Of a DNA stretch of 64,000 nucleotides, positions 9,701 to 17,761 are shown in pieces. Below the pieces are notes generated by a model, which saw nothing but the letters and a program-made list of their open reading frames with translations, did no database searches and was not told the DNA's origin. Source of the DNA: a virus; IMG/VR virus record IMGVR_UViG_3300023276_001086, positions 62,001 through 126,000 of that record; one strand, 5' to 3'. The translations under genes and the position numbers were made by a program. Position 1 is the first letter of the stretch. Every line of letters begins with the position of its first letter.

Positions 9701-10298
9701 CCTCCCCAGTGAAGAAAATTTTCCACAACCTGTCCTCTAGCTCTGGCTCCTCCGTGTAGGAGCTCCCGCCGTCATCGGAGCCGGTGTGCTGATCTGAACG
9801 AATAGCACCTGCGGCAGTGCTACCGTCAGTGGCCGGGAGGTCGCCTTCGGGCTGTTCGGCCCTGAGCTCATCCGGCAACCCCCGGAGCATCGAGCGACGC
9901 AACTCATTCGGAAGCTCACGCAGCACCGAGGTACGCAACTCGGGGGGCATGTCCCGCAATATCTGCATTCTTTGGTTGGCCGACGGGGCAGCAATAACAC
10001 TCCGGGCCGACTCACTCAGCGGTCTATCGTTCTCCGCCTCCGCCACCTCATCAGAGGTCGCGGCCTGATCCACATTCCCCACCGAGACAGTGGCCGCGTC
10101 AGACGGCCCGCCGTAGTAGTCTTTGAAGAATAAGTGAACAAGCGTCCTGGGGTGGAGCTCGTGCGCCTTGTCCGTAGCCGGAATCTGGATCTGACACTGC
10201 GCAGGGGCATCCGGTTGGATACTCAAGTTGGCTGAGATGACCGGGACCTCGTACCCCTCCAAGAACAACCGAAGACTCAGGTGCTGACCAACAGCCAC
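6756..10298 (-). CDS. Large tail/baseplate structural protein (1180 aa), hub-like N-terminus
   Basis: 1180 aa. The N-terminal 65 residues (LEGYEVPVISANLSI, then QIQIPATDKAHELHPRTLV) resemble the first beta domain of phage tail hub or late-control-D-like proteins. Residues 113-148 hold three 12-residue tandem repeats of the form LR-x-[ML]P-x-ELR. The rest is long, with mixed alpha/beta segments and no enzyme motif that I recognise. The start codon overlaps the stop of the 449-aa gene at base 10298. Its place after the tape measure in transcription order is that of baseplate or tail-tip genes. Confidence 0.75.
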   Translation of the reverse strand: MAVGQHLSLRLFLEGYEVPVISANLSIQPDAPAQCQIQIPATDKAHELHPRTLVHLFFKDYYGGPSDAATVSVGNVDQAATSDEVAEAENDRPLSESARSVIAAPSANQRMQILRDMPPELRTSVLRELPNELRRSMLRGLPDELRAEQPEGDLPATDGSTAAGAIRSDQHTGSDDGGSSYTEEPELEDRLWKIFFTGEVIGYQFVKSDSQRSIILSCLDLSVYWDTCYQYQVNVSSLTGNGTAQFIGAGTTLFDTFFSSATSTIIDVVNRRSRARPELTGLLSGIVHLLERVGGVYNSRRGFRGVNDFFTMAELRFHLIDMLAASESDTSSQRLFPRRAFNRWTRSSGGRLGKIASFREILNLLNKFIFHNTIPNPIAMYQSADSFERARTRRVATGASVTRVFTSTTRGLQISGEVVAHMTTLRSYVNTTLNPRVGRMSGQLNSLADAIRATKIGVQPYQSRYSIQGAHSALHAAGVAVRALATTLRTQEQTWTSVDNLEEETVHEANYRYWFANAGQARRTVALTKLAEAHRIMHGGQATIPITRSEGYTETVIESSRLNSQIIRPDIFMCSPPRCNVIFPELYNQVQFSRQHMREVTRMRLTVTDEIFGSDALLNSVYYAPDVEVLGTNSRVRQSRSRRDDAENATLRRAAYAGRLMDHELYTGVVPVFERMSEVNMVASRTRQVSYRGARVPYVSRAANFQFFKNRWSSRAMSASGKFNPWAVCGFPSLLIDAPMTVEQVQLSGMRGVSFLDEAFSQNYPGLVRNKDGTVTPGEDWGPLDAWAILRQTAPTQFIGLIMGLNHSINQSSASTSYTYSTARTHRDNDELLGANRYTIRRRTDANSTDSLTVAAPEQDPPRIGQMGPNYGTITAVERLTQQTGEHLLFGTFRSGGPRRTDLEAEVGLTQKAEAYGPEVVTLVGDEDTMVTFVAYRITEDQEGETAEVNVPIEDFMRPPWMSDVWRNDQIGGTYNQFFGTGSITDQTVISMGQRSATPTADAEDQSADAASRARGPQDPIRDDGTTVQDAEMAISIERAVDLLVRSYSALQHQSGMDVNEFVRAYNWRPVADMVDMLGSRDLKINPANGRVNSGVEGFHSRAFGHGENGANLRNLIPPEEGEGARPVRYILGIPTASGERSEEGQNRNDNLVRIDKRAPRAAKVAAYVDELYRSRGQLG
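9855..9962 (-). repeat. Three tandem 36-nt (12-residue) coding repeats
   Basis: Within the 1180-aa gene residues 113-148 read ILRDMPPELRTS, VLRELPNELRRS and MLRGLPDELRAE. The three units are alike in sequence and phase, and probably form a short helical spacer. Duplications like this suggest slippage-driven length change in a linker between the N-terminal domain and the rest of the protein. Confidence 0.85.
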
Positions 10299-11647
10299 TA
10301 CAGCAACCCCGCCGAATCAACTATCATGCCGAAAGGCACCTCTCTGGGGAAGATGGGCGGTCTGGGCGGGCCGGCCGAACCGATAGCGGGAGCTGGATCC
10401 TGATTACTCCGGAGTCGGTTGCCTCCGTGTTCTATGATTTCCGTCTGCGCCCGCCCAGCGCGCCCCATCATATCCCAGAACTTCTGAGTCTCTGGGGGTG
10501 GCGGGAGCTGGGTAGTCGTAGCAATGACGGAGTCAGCGGTTGCGGCAACGGTGGTGCCCGCTGTGAGGAGCGCATTGACCCCTACGTCGAAGTTACGATC
10601 AGCCGCCAACCACTTGTCCGCCAGAGACAGCGGTGACGCGAGCTCCCCCGCAGACGGGGCAGGATCAAGCCCCTCCAAGAACTCATCCCTGTTGTCCGTG
10701 AACTGGCCACGAAGAGGGATCTTCCTCGGATACTCAGAGGCTACCCCCGGAGTCTGGAAGCTGCGCACCGTATCACTGATCACACTAGCAGTCTGGAGCG
10801 CCGCCACTGCCCTGTTCATGAACCCAGCTACAGAAGGATCACCCGCAGTGATGAGACCGTTTCGAATCATCGTACTGATCATCGCCTGATGGCCCAGGTA
10901 GGCAAAACGGTTCGCCTGAATGACCGCTTCAGTACTGAGTTCACGCTGAAGGTTTCGATTCTGCTGCCAGAGCTGGAGCGCCCTGGAATAGCTATCGAGC
11001 TGGGTGTAATCGATCTCGTTGGACGGGACCGGGTAGTTACGCTCGCCGAGCGCCGAGATATCTGTGTGGCCCGTGATGAACATCTGGAAGTTGAAGGGGA
11101 TGACGTTGGGCTGGTTCGCGTTATCGGTAGCGCTCGCCCCAACCATGTACCCCTCGACGATGACGTCGTCGTAAATGAGGTAGAGTCGGGCGCCCATCTC
11201 AACCAGACGTGTGCCGCGAAAGTACCGCTCGTAGTTTGCCCAGAACTCGGAGCGCCAGTTGAAGTCAGCGGTGTTGAGTAGCAGACCGCTGACCCGCAAC
11301 ATCCTCGGGGCCTCACCGAAGAAGAAAATGTAGCTCTCGCCAAAGGTGTCGACGATCTGCTGCTTCTCGTGACGCTCCTCCTGAACCGACTGCACCAAGA
11401 AGTTGGTGTACTGAGTAGTGAAGTTCATCCCCTCACTCTCAATGTGCTGCTCACCGGCCGCGTCAATCACAGGCATGAACGCCCCATTGGCGCCCATGAC
11501 ACGAATCATCGCGTAGGTGTTCTCCTTGATCTGTATGCCCCGCAGCGGTCGACGAACCGGCTGCTCATGTCGGGCATAGAGCTCGTGGACCATCTCCTCG
11601 CGCTCACGCTCGAACGGTTCGGATTGCGCTTCGATGTAAACAGCCAT
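10298..11647 (-). CDS. Tail/baseplate protein (449 aa)
   Basis: 449 aa. Residues 40-200 form a well-defined domain: RGIQIKENTYAMIRVMG, then a strand-rich part with SYIFFFGEAPRMLRVSG, WRSEFWANYERYFRGTRL and ARLYLIYDDVIVEGYM. This pattern of a small beta domain carrying 'oligomer ring' residues is familiar from phage tail proteins placed between tape measure and hub. The C-terminal part is Ala/Pro-rich and probably extended. Exact homology not recognised. Coupled by one-base overlap to the 1180-aa gene. Confidence 0.7.
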   Translation of the reverse strand: MAVYIEAQSEPFEREREEMVHELYARHEQPVRRPLRGIQIKENTYAMIRVMGANGAFMPVIDAAGEQHIESEGMNFTTQYTNFLVQSVQEERHEKQQIVDTFGESYIFFFGEAPRMLRVSGLLLNTADFNWRSEFWANYERYFRGTRLVEMGARLYLIYDDVIVEGYMVGASATDNANQPNVIPFNFQMFITGHTDISALGERNYPVPSNEIDYTQLDSYSRALQLWQQNRNLQRELSTEAVIQANRFAYLGHQAMISTMIRNGLITAGDPSVAGFMNRAVAALQTASVISDTVRSFQTPGVASEYPRKIPLRGQFTDNRDEFLEGLDPAPSAGELASPLSLADKWLAADRNFDVGVNALLTAGTTVAATADSVIATTTQLPPPPETQKFWDMMGRAGRAQTEIIEHGGNRLRSNQDPAPAIGSAGPPRPPIFPREVPFGMIVDSAGLL

Positions 11648-11653
11648 TGTCCC

Positions 11654-11941
11654 TCAGATCGTCATGCCCGTTTTGATGAGGGCGTCCTTGATTTCCTTGT
11701 CGACCGGCGGCACGGGGAAGCGGGCCCCAGCACCCCCACCCATCAGGTACGGGTAAGCCGACGCCCGAACGAGATTGAGGTATGGGTCTTCGGGGACGAT
11801 GGTATCACGAACGATCAACGTCACCCGTTGGCCCCCGACAGTGGACCGAATACGCTTCTCTCGGCGACCTATGCCGACGTCTTCGCTAGGTACGGGCCGC
11901 TCGTATGTCTTACCGAATCCCTCGCCTACTACAACTGCCAT
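11654..11941 (-). CDS. Small tail module protein (95 aa)
   Basis: 95 aa between the tape measure gene and the 449-aa tail gene, with gaps of only 3 and 6 bases. Contains RRRE-like basic segments, a short beta region (QRVTLIVRDTIVPED) and a Gly-rich PYLMGGGAGARFPVPP segment. Length and position fit a small tail component such as a LysM-like or connector protein, but no family is recognised. Confidence 0.65.
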   Translation of the reverse strand: MAVVVGEGFGKTYERPVPSEDVGIGRREKRIRSTVGGQRVTLIVRDTIVPEDPYLNLVRASAYPYLMGGGAGARFPVPPVDKEIKDALIKTGMTI

Positions 11942-11944
11942 AAT

Positions 11945-14900
11945 TTACTCGTCCCCATCCGGTTGAATGATTTCACCCTTCTTGTTGATGGTAATCTTGA
12001 AATCGTGCTTCTTGTTCATCAGCATTGTTGTGAGCTTGACCATGGTCTTCAGGTGCATCACCTGCTTCTTGGCCAAGCTCGGCAGATCCTGATCCTCATC
12101 GGGGGCACCATCCTGTCGATACCGCTGCGAGCGATTCTGTGCCAGGTCAACACCCTTCCTAAGAAGATCCTGCCCCGTAAAGCCGTCCGTATCTTGAATA
12201 TCAGCGAGATTACCCTCAAGGTGCTTAGTGAGACTGGCGGTCGTAACACCCTTGGCCAGATCTATCCCGCCCTGCTCCTGCATGTGCTTCATCAAGTCGG
12301 CCGTGTCCACCTGCTTGAGCCGAATCTTCCTCAACCAAGCGTTCTGCTCCCTCGGGGTCTTCCCCAAAGCACTGAGCCCCTCCTTAGTCATGGTGCCGAG
12401 AGACGCCTTCATGAGCGCCTTTATGCGCGCACCCTCTTGCCCCTTGCCGCCACTTATCAGCCGGCTCCCCTTCTCGAAATTGCCTTCCCCGACCCTACGA
12501 ACCCAATCGCGCACACCACGAATTGCCGCCGCCTGATAAACGCCGCGACCTTCGGTATCAGCGTCCAACACACCGAGGACATCCTGCCCAACGTCGGTGT
12601 GCGCGTACTTCATGAGCCAGCGATCTTCGTCCTCCTCGGGGTTGTCACCTCGCGCACGCTTGTCGACGATGGCTTGGAACGAGTTTGCGGCCACCTTAGC
12701 TTCAATGTCCTTGAGACCGCTTGCCTTACTGCGTAGGTAATCCTGGAGCTCCTCAGCCTGTTTCGCTCGAGGAACAATGGCCAACCCCTCCTGATTCGCA
12801 GCCTCGGTCTCGGCCATGTCCCTCAGTACCTCAGCAGTACCCTCCCCATCCTCCTCCGACGACTTAGCAATGGCCTTCATCGCGCGCTTGGTACTGACAC
12901 TCAACTTGCTGGCCTCCTCGCCAGACATAACCCCGCCACCACCGCCGCCGCCTAGCGTAAGAAGCTCGGCACGAGCCGCCTTCTTTTGCGAGGCGCTGCC
13001 GCTGGTCAACGCTTCCAACTGCCCAGCGAACTTCGAGTTCCCGGACATCAGCTTGCGGACACCCTCCAAACCACCACCAAACTTACCGCGCCACTCAGTG
13101 TCGTAACCAGATGTCTTCAGCACGATATCTCCGCGCTTCTTGGCACCCGCTGTGAAGAAATCCTGAGCAGCGTTCGTAGTCTTCTTCTGGTAGGCGGCCA
13201 TCGCCTCCCTGTCGTACGCCAACTTGGAGTACTTACCGGAAGAAGCACCGCCCCCGAAAGCGCCAATGTCGTAGTCAGACCCCTCGAGCTTGCCAGAGCC
13301 GGCCTCCATTATGGCCATCTTCTCCATGAAGCTCTTGCCGGCGGTCATCTGCCTGAACTCTGGGCTCTCCTGCTCAAGGAAATTGACCCGCTGAATGTGG
13401 GCATCCACAGCCCCGGTGGCCGTGGTCATAAGACCCACAGACCCAGCTGCATCGCCGCCACTCGTCACTGCCTGCTGAATACTACTCTCCAGCGCAGTAC
13501 GTTGCTCGTTCGTCATATCCACACCTGCCTGAGCGTTACTCCACTCAGACTGCATGGCTGTGAGGTGTGCGATCTTGGCCTTCCGGCTGGTCTTCGCCCC
13601 AAGACCGCCGTACTTGTAAGCTCCCATCGTTCGGAGACTTCGCTCGAGACCCTGCCCTCGCATACCCAGATTGCGCCCAGCGTTGGCGAGACTGAACATG
13701 GGAGCGTCACCGGGAGCGTACTCCCGACTAATCTTCTGAAGGAGCTGGGCGCTCTGCTCAGAAGACCGCCCGAACAGACCACCCTTACCCGTGGAGCGGA
13801 GTTCGATGGCGGCCGCCTTGCCTGCCTCCGACATCCGCAGATCAATCCGACCCTCCATCTCACCAAGAAGATCCTCGACAGCCTCGTTGACAGAATCAAG
13901 CGCCTCATCCCCGGCTCGCTTGATACGACCAGATACGTTCCGCTCCCACGACTGATTTACGCGACGACGGAAACCCTGAAAGCCCCCAACCTCACGAGCT
14001 TGCGACCTACCCTCCATCTCAATTTGCTGCCGCATCCGAACTTTCTTCTCTTGTAGGATCTCCGGCATCTTGCGGAACTGCTTGATGTCAATGTCGATCT
14101 CTTCCCGACTCCGACCTGTCTGCCGCATCAGCCAACGCTTCACCCTCGGGTCCTCCATCTCGAGGCCCTTCTTGCCCGCAATGTGCTGCCCAAGCATACC
14201 AATCATCATGCTTTGGCCGCCCTCAGCCATGGCTTGCCCAGCGATCCTATCCTGGTCGAGGAAGAACGAGCTCCGCCTACCTCCGGTCTCTCGAATGTTC
14301 TTCCGCCCCGAGCTGAGAACCTGCGCAAAGCTGACATCACCAGCCATGACCTTGTCCAACATGCCCTTGTCGACTCCGCCGTCCTGGTCCCACATACCCG
14401 CCAGCATGGCCCGGCCAGCACCACGCTTCATGAAGCGGCCGTTGCTCTGCATCTGTCGAGCTGCCAGAGCCTGCGCGCCGGCGGCACCAGTCAACCCACC
14501 CGTGGCCTCCGCTACATCCTCATCACTGAGAACGCCCATCTCCATGGCCAGGCGAGTGTTGCTGGCCATCTCCTTCATCGCGTTGGAGCCCGTGCGCCCG
14601 AGCATGCCCATGGACCGACCCATCATCGTGCCCTGCTGGCCGATCTGCTGCATCTCCTGGGTAGTCATGCCACTGGCACCGGCGAGCATCCGCGTCCGCA
14701 TGAGTGAGGAACTAATGTCCTGCCCACTGAAGAAGCCTTGATTACGCTGACCCTCCATGAGACCGGCCGCCTCATCGAGCGAAGTGTGCATTACCTTGGC
14801 AACATCCTTCAGAGTATCGACGGTCTTCTTGAACTTCTTCTTGAACTCATCGATGCCCTGACTTCCGCGAAAGAGCCCCATCTGGGCCGTCTTGTCCAAC

Positions 14901-15634
14901 GTGCGGGTGAGCTCGTCGAACCCAGTGAACATGTCGTTCTCGGACATATCCCGCATCATGGACGACATCTGGCCCATCTCTTGATTGTTGAAGCCCACGC
15001 CCCCGCGACCCCCGCCAACACCCATCTTCCCGCCGAACCGTTGCCTCATCACACGATTGACGTCCTGCCGCTCCCTGAAACCCTCGTAAGCCTGCTCCCC
15101 GACATAGGCCCCCACGGCCATTGCGCCAGCGGCACCCATGGCCGTCATGCCGCCAGCGGCCATGACAGCCCCACCCAACGGAAGTGCTGAGAGAGCCGCG
15201 GTACCGGCACCGTACCCGGCAACAGCCCCAGCGCCCGTCGCCATCCCACCAACCGCCCCAGCGGCACCAAAGCCCAAGGTAGCCAAACCAGCGACACCGG
15301 TAACGCCCGCGGCGATATTGGCCATCCCGGTGCCCATGCCCGCCATCGTGCCAAGACCGGCCCCAGTCAGTTGCTCCGAGAAGCCCTGACTCATGTACTG
15401 CCCGGGCATCTGGTAGGGCATCTGCGCAGCCATCTGCATCAGGCCGCCCTGTTGTGGACCCCCGCCCCAACTGGTGTTCATCCCGCTGGCTTGTGGGGGA
15501 CCTGGTGGTGCGCCGGGACCGTACCCGCCGAACATGCTGCCAGGTGGGCTAATTTGTTGGGCGTAGTTCGCCGCATTCCCGAACATGGCCTGCTGCTGCA
15601 TAGCCATGGCGCTGATCTGGTGGGATGACATCAT
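11945..15634 (-). CDS. Tail tape measure protein (1229 aa)
   Basis: 1229 aa. The N-terminal 80 residues are Met/Gln/Pro/Gly-rich. Residues about 90-190 are a long Gly/Ala hydrophobic region (several putative membrane segments). The rest is long helical, Met-, Gln- and Lys-rich with few prolines, as in tape measure proteins that set tail length and line the tube. Position between candidate assembly chaperones and baseplate genes supports it. At about 3 residues per 0.45 nm helix rise it would span a tail of roughly 180 nm if fully helical, a rule-of-thumb inference. Confidence 0.85.
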   Translation of the reverse strand: MMSSHQISAMAMQQQAMFGNAANYAQQISPPGSMFGGYGPGAPPGPPQASGMNTSWGGGPQQGGLMQMAAQMPYQMPGQYMSQGFSEQLTGAGLGTMAGMGTGMANIAAGVTGVAGLATLGFGAAGAVGGMATGAGAVAGYGAGTAALSALPLGGAVMAAGGMTAMGAAGAMAVGAYVGEQAYEGFRERQDVNRVMRQRFGGKMGVGGGRGGVGFNNQEMGQMSSMMRDMSENDMFTGFDELTRTLDKTAQMGLFRGSQGIDEFKKKFKKTVDTLKDVAKVMHTSLDEAAGLMEGQRNQGFFSGQDISSSLMRTRMLAGASGMTTQEMQQIGQQGTMMGRSMGMLGRTGSNAMKEMASNTRLAMEMGVLSDEDVAEATGGLTGAAGAQALAARQMQSNGRFMKRGAGRAMLAGMWDQDGGVDKGMLDKVMAGDVSFAQVLSSGRKNIRETGGRRSSFFLDQDRIAGQAMAEGGQSMMIGMLGQHIAGKKGLEMEDPRVKRWLMRQTGRSREEIDIDIKQFRKMPEILQEKKVRMRQQIEMEGRSQAREVGGFQGFRRRVNQSWERNVSGRIKRAGDEALDSVNEAVEDLLGEMEGRIDLRMSEAGKAAAIELRSTGKGGLFGRSSEQSAQLLQKISREYAPGDAPMFSLANAGRNLGMRGQGLERSLRTMGAYKYGGLGAKTSRKAKIAHLTAMQSEWSNAQAGVDMTNEQRTALESSIQQAVTSGGDAAGSVGLMTTATGAVDAHIQRVNFLEQESPEFRQMTAGKSFMEKMAIMEAGSGKLEGSDYDIGAFGGGASSGKYSKLAYDREAMAAYQKKTTNAAQDFFTAGAKKRGDIVLKTSGYDTEWRGKFGGGLEGVRKLMSGNSKFAGQLEALTSGSASQKKAARAELLTLGGGGGGGVMSGEEASKLSVSTKRAMKAIAKSSEEDGEGTAEVLRDMAETEAANQEGLAIVPRAKQAEELQDYLRSKASGLKDIEAKVAANSFQAIVDKRARGDNPEEDEDRWLMKYAHTDVGQDVLGVLDADTEGRGVYQAAAIRGVRDWVRRVGEGNFEKGSRLISGGKGQEGARIKALMKASLGTMTKEGLSALGKTPREQNAWLRKIRLKQVDTADLMKHMQEQGGIDLAKGVTTASLTKHLEGNLADIQDTDGFTGQDLLRKGVDLAQNRSQRYRQDGAPDEDQDLPSLAKKQVMHLKTMVKLTTMLMNKKHDFKITINKKGEIIQPDGDE

Positions 15635-15714
15635 GAGGACACCTCAGCTCTGCGACTCTCTATCATACGAACCCCTCTGAGCAGATTACCACAGCGAAAG
15701 AACGACAGCGTTTT

Positions 15715-15726
15715 GGGCATAAGAAC
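15715..15726 (+). promoter_or_regulatory. Candidate phage promoter motif GGGCATAAGAAC
   Basis: GGGCATAAGAAC lies 21 bases before the ATG of the plus-strand membrane protein gene. It matches the GGG-N-ATAAG-R motif found at other transcription-unit starts in this window. No clear 5' hairpin follows here, unlike most other copies. A perfect AAAGGAGG ribosome site at 15734-15741 follows, so the leader would be very short. Confidence 0.5.
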
Positions 15727-15746
15727 GGTACAGAAAGGAGGCTTCT

Positions 15747-16088
15747 ATGTTGGAAGCCCTTGCAATTTTCTTCGGCCTCGGCGCGGCCGCAGAAATAGTT
15801 GGTGTTCTGGTAGGCACCAACGCAGGCATCAACGCCGCCGGCAAGGCCGTAGAGACGTACGGCGACAAAGTACGAACGGAAACGAGAGCCGAGTGCGACG
15901 AGGAGATGGCCAAGAGGGCCGTGGAATCGTCGGCCGCGGCCACAGACAAGGCCAACAAAGCGTGGGGAGAGGCGATGAAAGGCGTCCAGAAGACCCACGC
16001 CAAAGAGATGGTCAGGGCAGCAGAGACTGCCCAAAACAATGCGGTCAGGGCGCTGATCGCGTCCGGCCATCTCCGCAATCCTGAGTAG
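15747..16088 (+). CDS. Small membrane-anchored helical protein on the opposite strand to its neighbours
   Basis: 113 aa. The start has a textbook AAAGGAGG site five bases upstream. Residues 3-30 (LEALAIFFGLGAAAEIVGVLVG) form one hydrophobic membrane segment; the rest is charged, Ala/Glu/Lys-rich and helical. It is the only well-supported plus-strand gene in the first 23 kb, inserted between the tape measure gene and the assembly genes, with its own promoter motif and terminator hairpin. That suggests separate timing, for instance early membrane modification or superinfection exclusion (inference). Minus-strand ORFs over the same bases lack ribosome sites and look like shadows. Confidence 0.8.
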   Translation: MLEALAIFFGLGAAAEIVGVLVGTNAGINAAGKAVETYGDKVRTETRAECDEEMAKRAVESSAAATDKANKAWGEAMKGVQKTHAKEMVRAAETAQNNAVRALIASGHLRNPE

Positions 16089-16120
16089 CCGGCTCACCTA
16101 CCCACCTCCGGCTCTTTCTT
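16087..16120 (+). terminator. Terminator hairpin after the plus-strand membrane gene
   Basis: AGCCGG (16087-16092) pairs with CCGGCT (16108-16113), followed by CTTTCTTAGCTAG. The 6-bp GC-rich stem overlaps the stop codon. The T-rich tail ending TTAGCT is shared by other terminators in the window. Confidence 0.5.
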
Positions 16121-16145
16121 AGCTAGGCAAGACGACCACACCAAT

Positions 16146-16230
16146 CGGTATAAGAGTCTTGAGTTGAACTGGTATCAGAATGCGTAAAGCAGACTCACCC
16201 GGGACTACTGGCGGCCGACCTTTCTTAGCT
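16146..16230 (+). ncRNA. Possible short plus-strand RNA antisense to the end of the 69-aa gene
   Basis: CGGTATAAGAG (16146-16156) resembles the phage promoter motif but no plus-strand gene follows. GAGTCT (16154-16159) can pair with AGACTC (16191-16196), and CCTTTCTTAGCT at 16219-16230 resembles the T-rich tails of nearby terminators. Together they would make an RNA of about 70 nt whose 3' end is antisense to the stop region of the minus-strand gene ending at 16225. The promoter match is partial and no strong terminator stem is visible, so this is speculative. Confidence 0.2.
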
Positions 16231-16434
16231 GAGCATGTACTGCCGTATGAGGAACGTCTTGATCGCCGCAGCCTCATACGGAATCAGCGGGCTGTCCTTC
16301 TTCTCCTGCGTCAGCCACGTGCTGTACTCCATTAGGACCCTGTCCAACGTCTCCGACAACTCCTTCAGCGACTTCGGCTTCCGCGCCAGGTGCAACACAA
16401 TCTCCTGATTCTGTGGCCACTTCTTCTCCGCCAT
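16225..16434 (-). CDS. Overlapping helical protein, candidate tail-assembly chaperone part
   Basis: 69 aa (MAEKKWPQNQEIVLHLARKP and on, ending RQYMLS). The frame stays open far upstream, but the upstream part is Arg/Ser-rich shadow; sensible sequence starts at the ATG at 16434, preceded by GGAGAGGAG ten bases away. It lies wholly or partly over the 3' end of the 199-aa gene in the +1 frame. Position just before the tape measure is where phages encode tail assembly chaperones, often made by frameshifting. It could be a separate gene or the extension reached by a +1 or -2 shift. Confidence 0.65.
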   Translation of the reverse strand: MAEKKWPQNQEIVLHLARKPKSLKELSETLDRVLMEYSTWLTQEKKDSPLIPYEAAAIKTFLIRQYMLS

Positions 16435-16873
16435 CGGGTGCCTGCTCCTCTCCGAAGTCCCCACCGAACTCCTGGGTCTCCACTTCTGGTTCGGCTGTTT
16501 CCTGTTGCGCGCCAATCTCCTGCGACGCTGCCTCGAGAGCCTCCTTCTTGGCGTTTTCGAGCTGCTTGGCCTCGAGCTCCTTCTGCTCCTCTGCGCGCTT
16601 GGAGAGCTCCTGATCCACCAACGCGTCAAAGGCCGCGTCATCGATCTTCAGGTGCTCACGAATGATGCGACGCATAACGGAAACACGGACACCATTCGTG
16701 TAGACCATGTTACCGATCTCACGCTCATTCTTGAACAGCAGACCAATGTGCTGGTTGACGCTCGAGATGACGTTATCGAGCTTTTGATCCAGCAGCTTTA
16801 TTGCCTTTAGAGGCCTTAGTCCCCCGCTTTTTTGCTGAGGCTTTTTTGTCGCTTTTCCGCTTCTTCTCCCCAT
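16274..16873 (-). CDS. Coiled-coil protein, candidate tail-assembly chaperone
   Basis: 199 aa. Starts at an ATG with GGAGG six bases upstream, inside the 3' end of the 105-aa gene (101-nt overlap). Residues 20-75 (LKAIKLLDQKLDNVISS and on) and 85-125 are helical coiled coil; 125-160 are acidic. The last 45 residues, after EEVATESG, look like the non-coding reading of the overlapping 69-aa frame, so translation may leave this frame near 16430. Function inferred only from position upstream of the tape measure. Confidence 0.7.
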   Translation of the reverse strand: MGRRSGKATKKPQQKSGGLRPLKAIKLLDQKLDNVISSVNQHIGLLFKNEREIGNMVYTNGVRVSVMRRIIREHLKIDDAAFDALVDQELSKRAEEQKELEAKQLENAKKEALEAASQEIGAQQETAEPEVETQEFGGDFGEEQAPDGGEEVATESGDCVAPGAEAEVAEGVVGDVGQGPNGVQHVADAGEEGQPADSV

Positions 16874-17090
16874 CTCCTACCTCCATCTTGTCGATCTTCT
16901 CCAGCTCCTCGCGCAGCGGAGTACGACAGACCTCGTCAATCTTCGTCAGAACGTCGTCGACAGCGTCTTCCCCGTGCTTCTCCTTGAGCCCCTTCATGTC
17001 GTAGGCCAAGGAGAGCACCTCCTCATAGACATCGATCTGTGCCTGGAGACTTCGCTTCTTCTCGAACAGCTCTTTGATTGTTGACATCAT
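16773..17090 (-). CDS. Coiled-coil protein with Lys-rich tail, unknown
   Basis: 105 aa. First 70 residues are helical (IKELFEKKRSLQAQIDVYEEVL and on); the last 30 are Lys/Ala/Ser-rich. The Lys-coding tract contains two AAAAAAG runs, one phased as GCA AAA AAG, the classic -1 slippery site, but a -1 shift meets a stop four codons later and does not reach the next gene. Its ATG overlaps the stop of the 224-aa gene. Probably a tail or head assembly protein. Confidence 0.7.
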   Translation of the reverse strand: MMSTIKELFEKKRSLQAQIDVYEEVLSLAYDMKGLKEKHGEDAVDDVLTKIDEVCRTPLREELEKIDKMEVGDGEKKRKSDKKASAKKRGTKASKGNKAAGSKAR

Positions 17091-17761
17091 GCCACCAAGA
17101 AAGCGCGCAACCTACCCTCGAGGTCAGCGCCATTGCTGAGATCCTTGTAGATGCTTTGCAGTGAATAGAGCACGCGCACGCGCTTGGCGCGAGCAGCATT
17201 GATCGTCTCACCACCTCGATACTTGTTGACCTCGTTCTCCGTCCTACCTCGGATGTCCAACGGATGCGTCTTCATGTAGATGTCGGCGTCAGAACCGAGC
17301 CTGATGAAGTACCTAGCCAGCACCCTCGCCCAATCCTGCGCGGTCAACCTGAAAAGCTTCATCTCGTAGAGCTCGCTCTGCTTGAACTGACGGCGGCACT
17401 TCGGACAGACAGCTATCTGCATCATCGACGAGACGAGGTTCGGCGGAATGAACCCCGGGCACCGGTCATCCGGGCAGGGGAACAACGGCTCGTCGCCACC
17501 ACCGTCGAAAGCTGACCCACTTCGAAAGACGATGATCGAACCCGGGAAGTGTCCCGACGTCGAACGGTCCTTGCCGAAGTTGACCTCGATCTTGTGGGCA
17601 GCCACCACCCTCTCGATTTTGAACATCTCGGCCATCGCCTGGCGCTTGCGCTCAACGATGACCAGCTCTTCTGGTGTAAGATCCCGTGTAAGGTGCTTGG
17701 GATCAGCCCGAGCCGAATCAAGAACCTTCTGCTGATCTGGCCCGAAAAACTCACCCATCAC
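17087..17761 (-). CDS. Zinc-ribbon protein of the virion module
   Basis: 224 aa. Two Cys pairs, CPDDRC at about 96-101 and CPKC at about 118-121, form a likely zinc ribbon. The C-terminal part (FRLTAQDWARVLARYFIRLG and on) is helical and basic. Overlaps the preceding and following genes by four bases each, so it belongs to one operon with the tail assembly genes. A virion or assembly role is inferred from position; I do not recognise the family. Confidence 0.75.
   Translation of the reverse strand: MMGEFFGPDQQKVLDSARADPKHLTRDLTPEELVIVERKRQAMAEMFKIERVVAAHKIEVNFGKDRSTSGHFPGSIIVFRSGSAFDGGGDEPLFPCPDDRCPGFIPPNLVSSMMQIAVCPKCRRQFKQSELYEMKLFRLTAQDWARVLARYFIRLGSDADIYMKTHPLDIRGRTENEVNKYRGGETINAARAKRVRVLYSLQSIYKDLSNGADLEGRLRAFLVA

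Noticed and set aside
15663-16097. Minus-strand ORFs of 130-144 codons opposite the plus-strand membrane gene
   Set aside because: Ser/Ala/Arg-rich, no ribosome site; the plus-strand gene has a perfect ribosome site and a membrane segment.
16800-16860. Classic -1 programmed frameshift at A AAA AAG
   Set aside because: The heptamer is correctly phased, but the -1 frame stops four codons later; the next gene is in the +1 frame and has its own GGAGG site.
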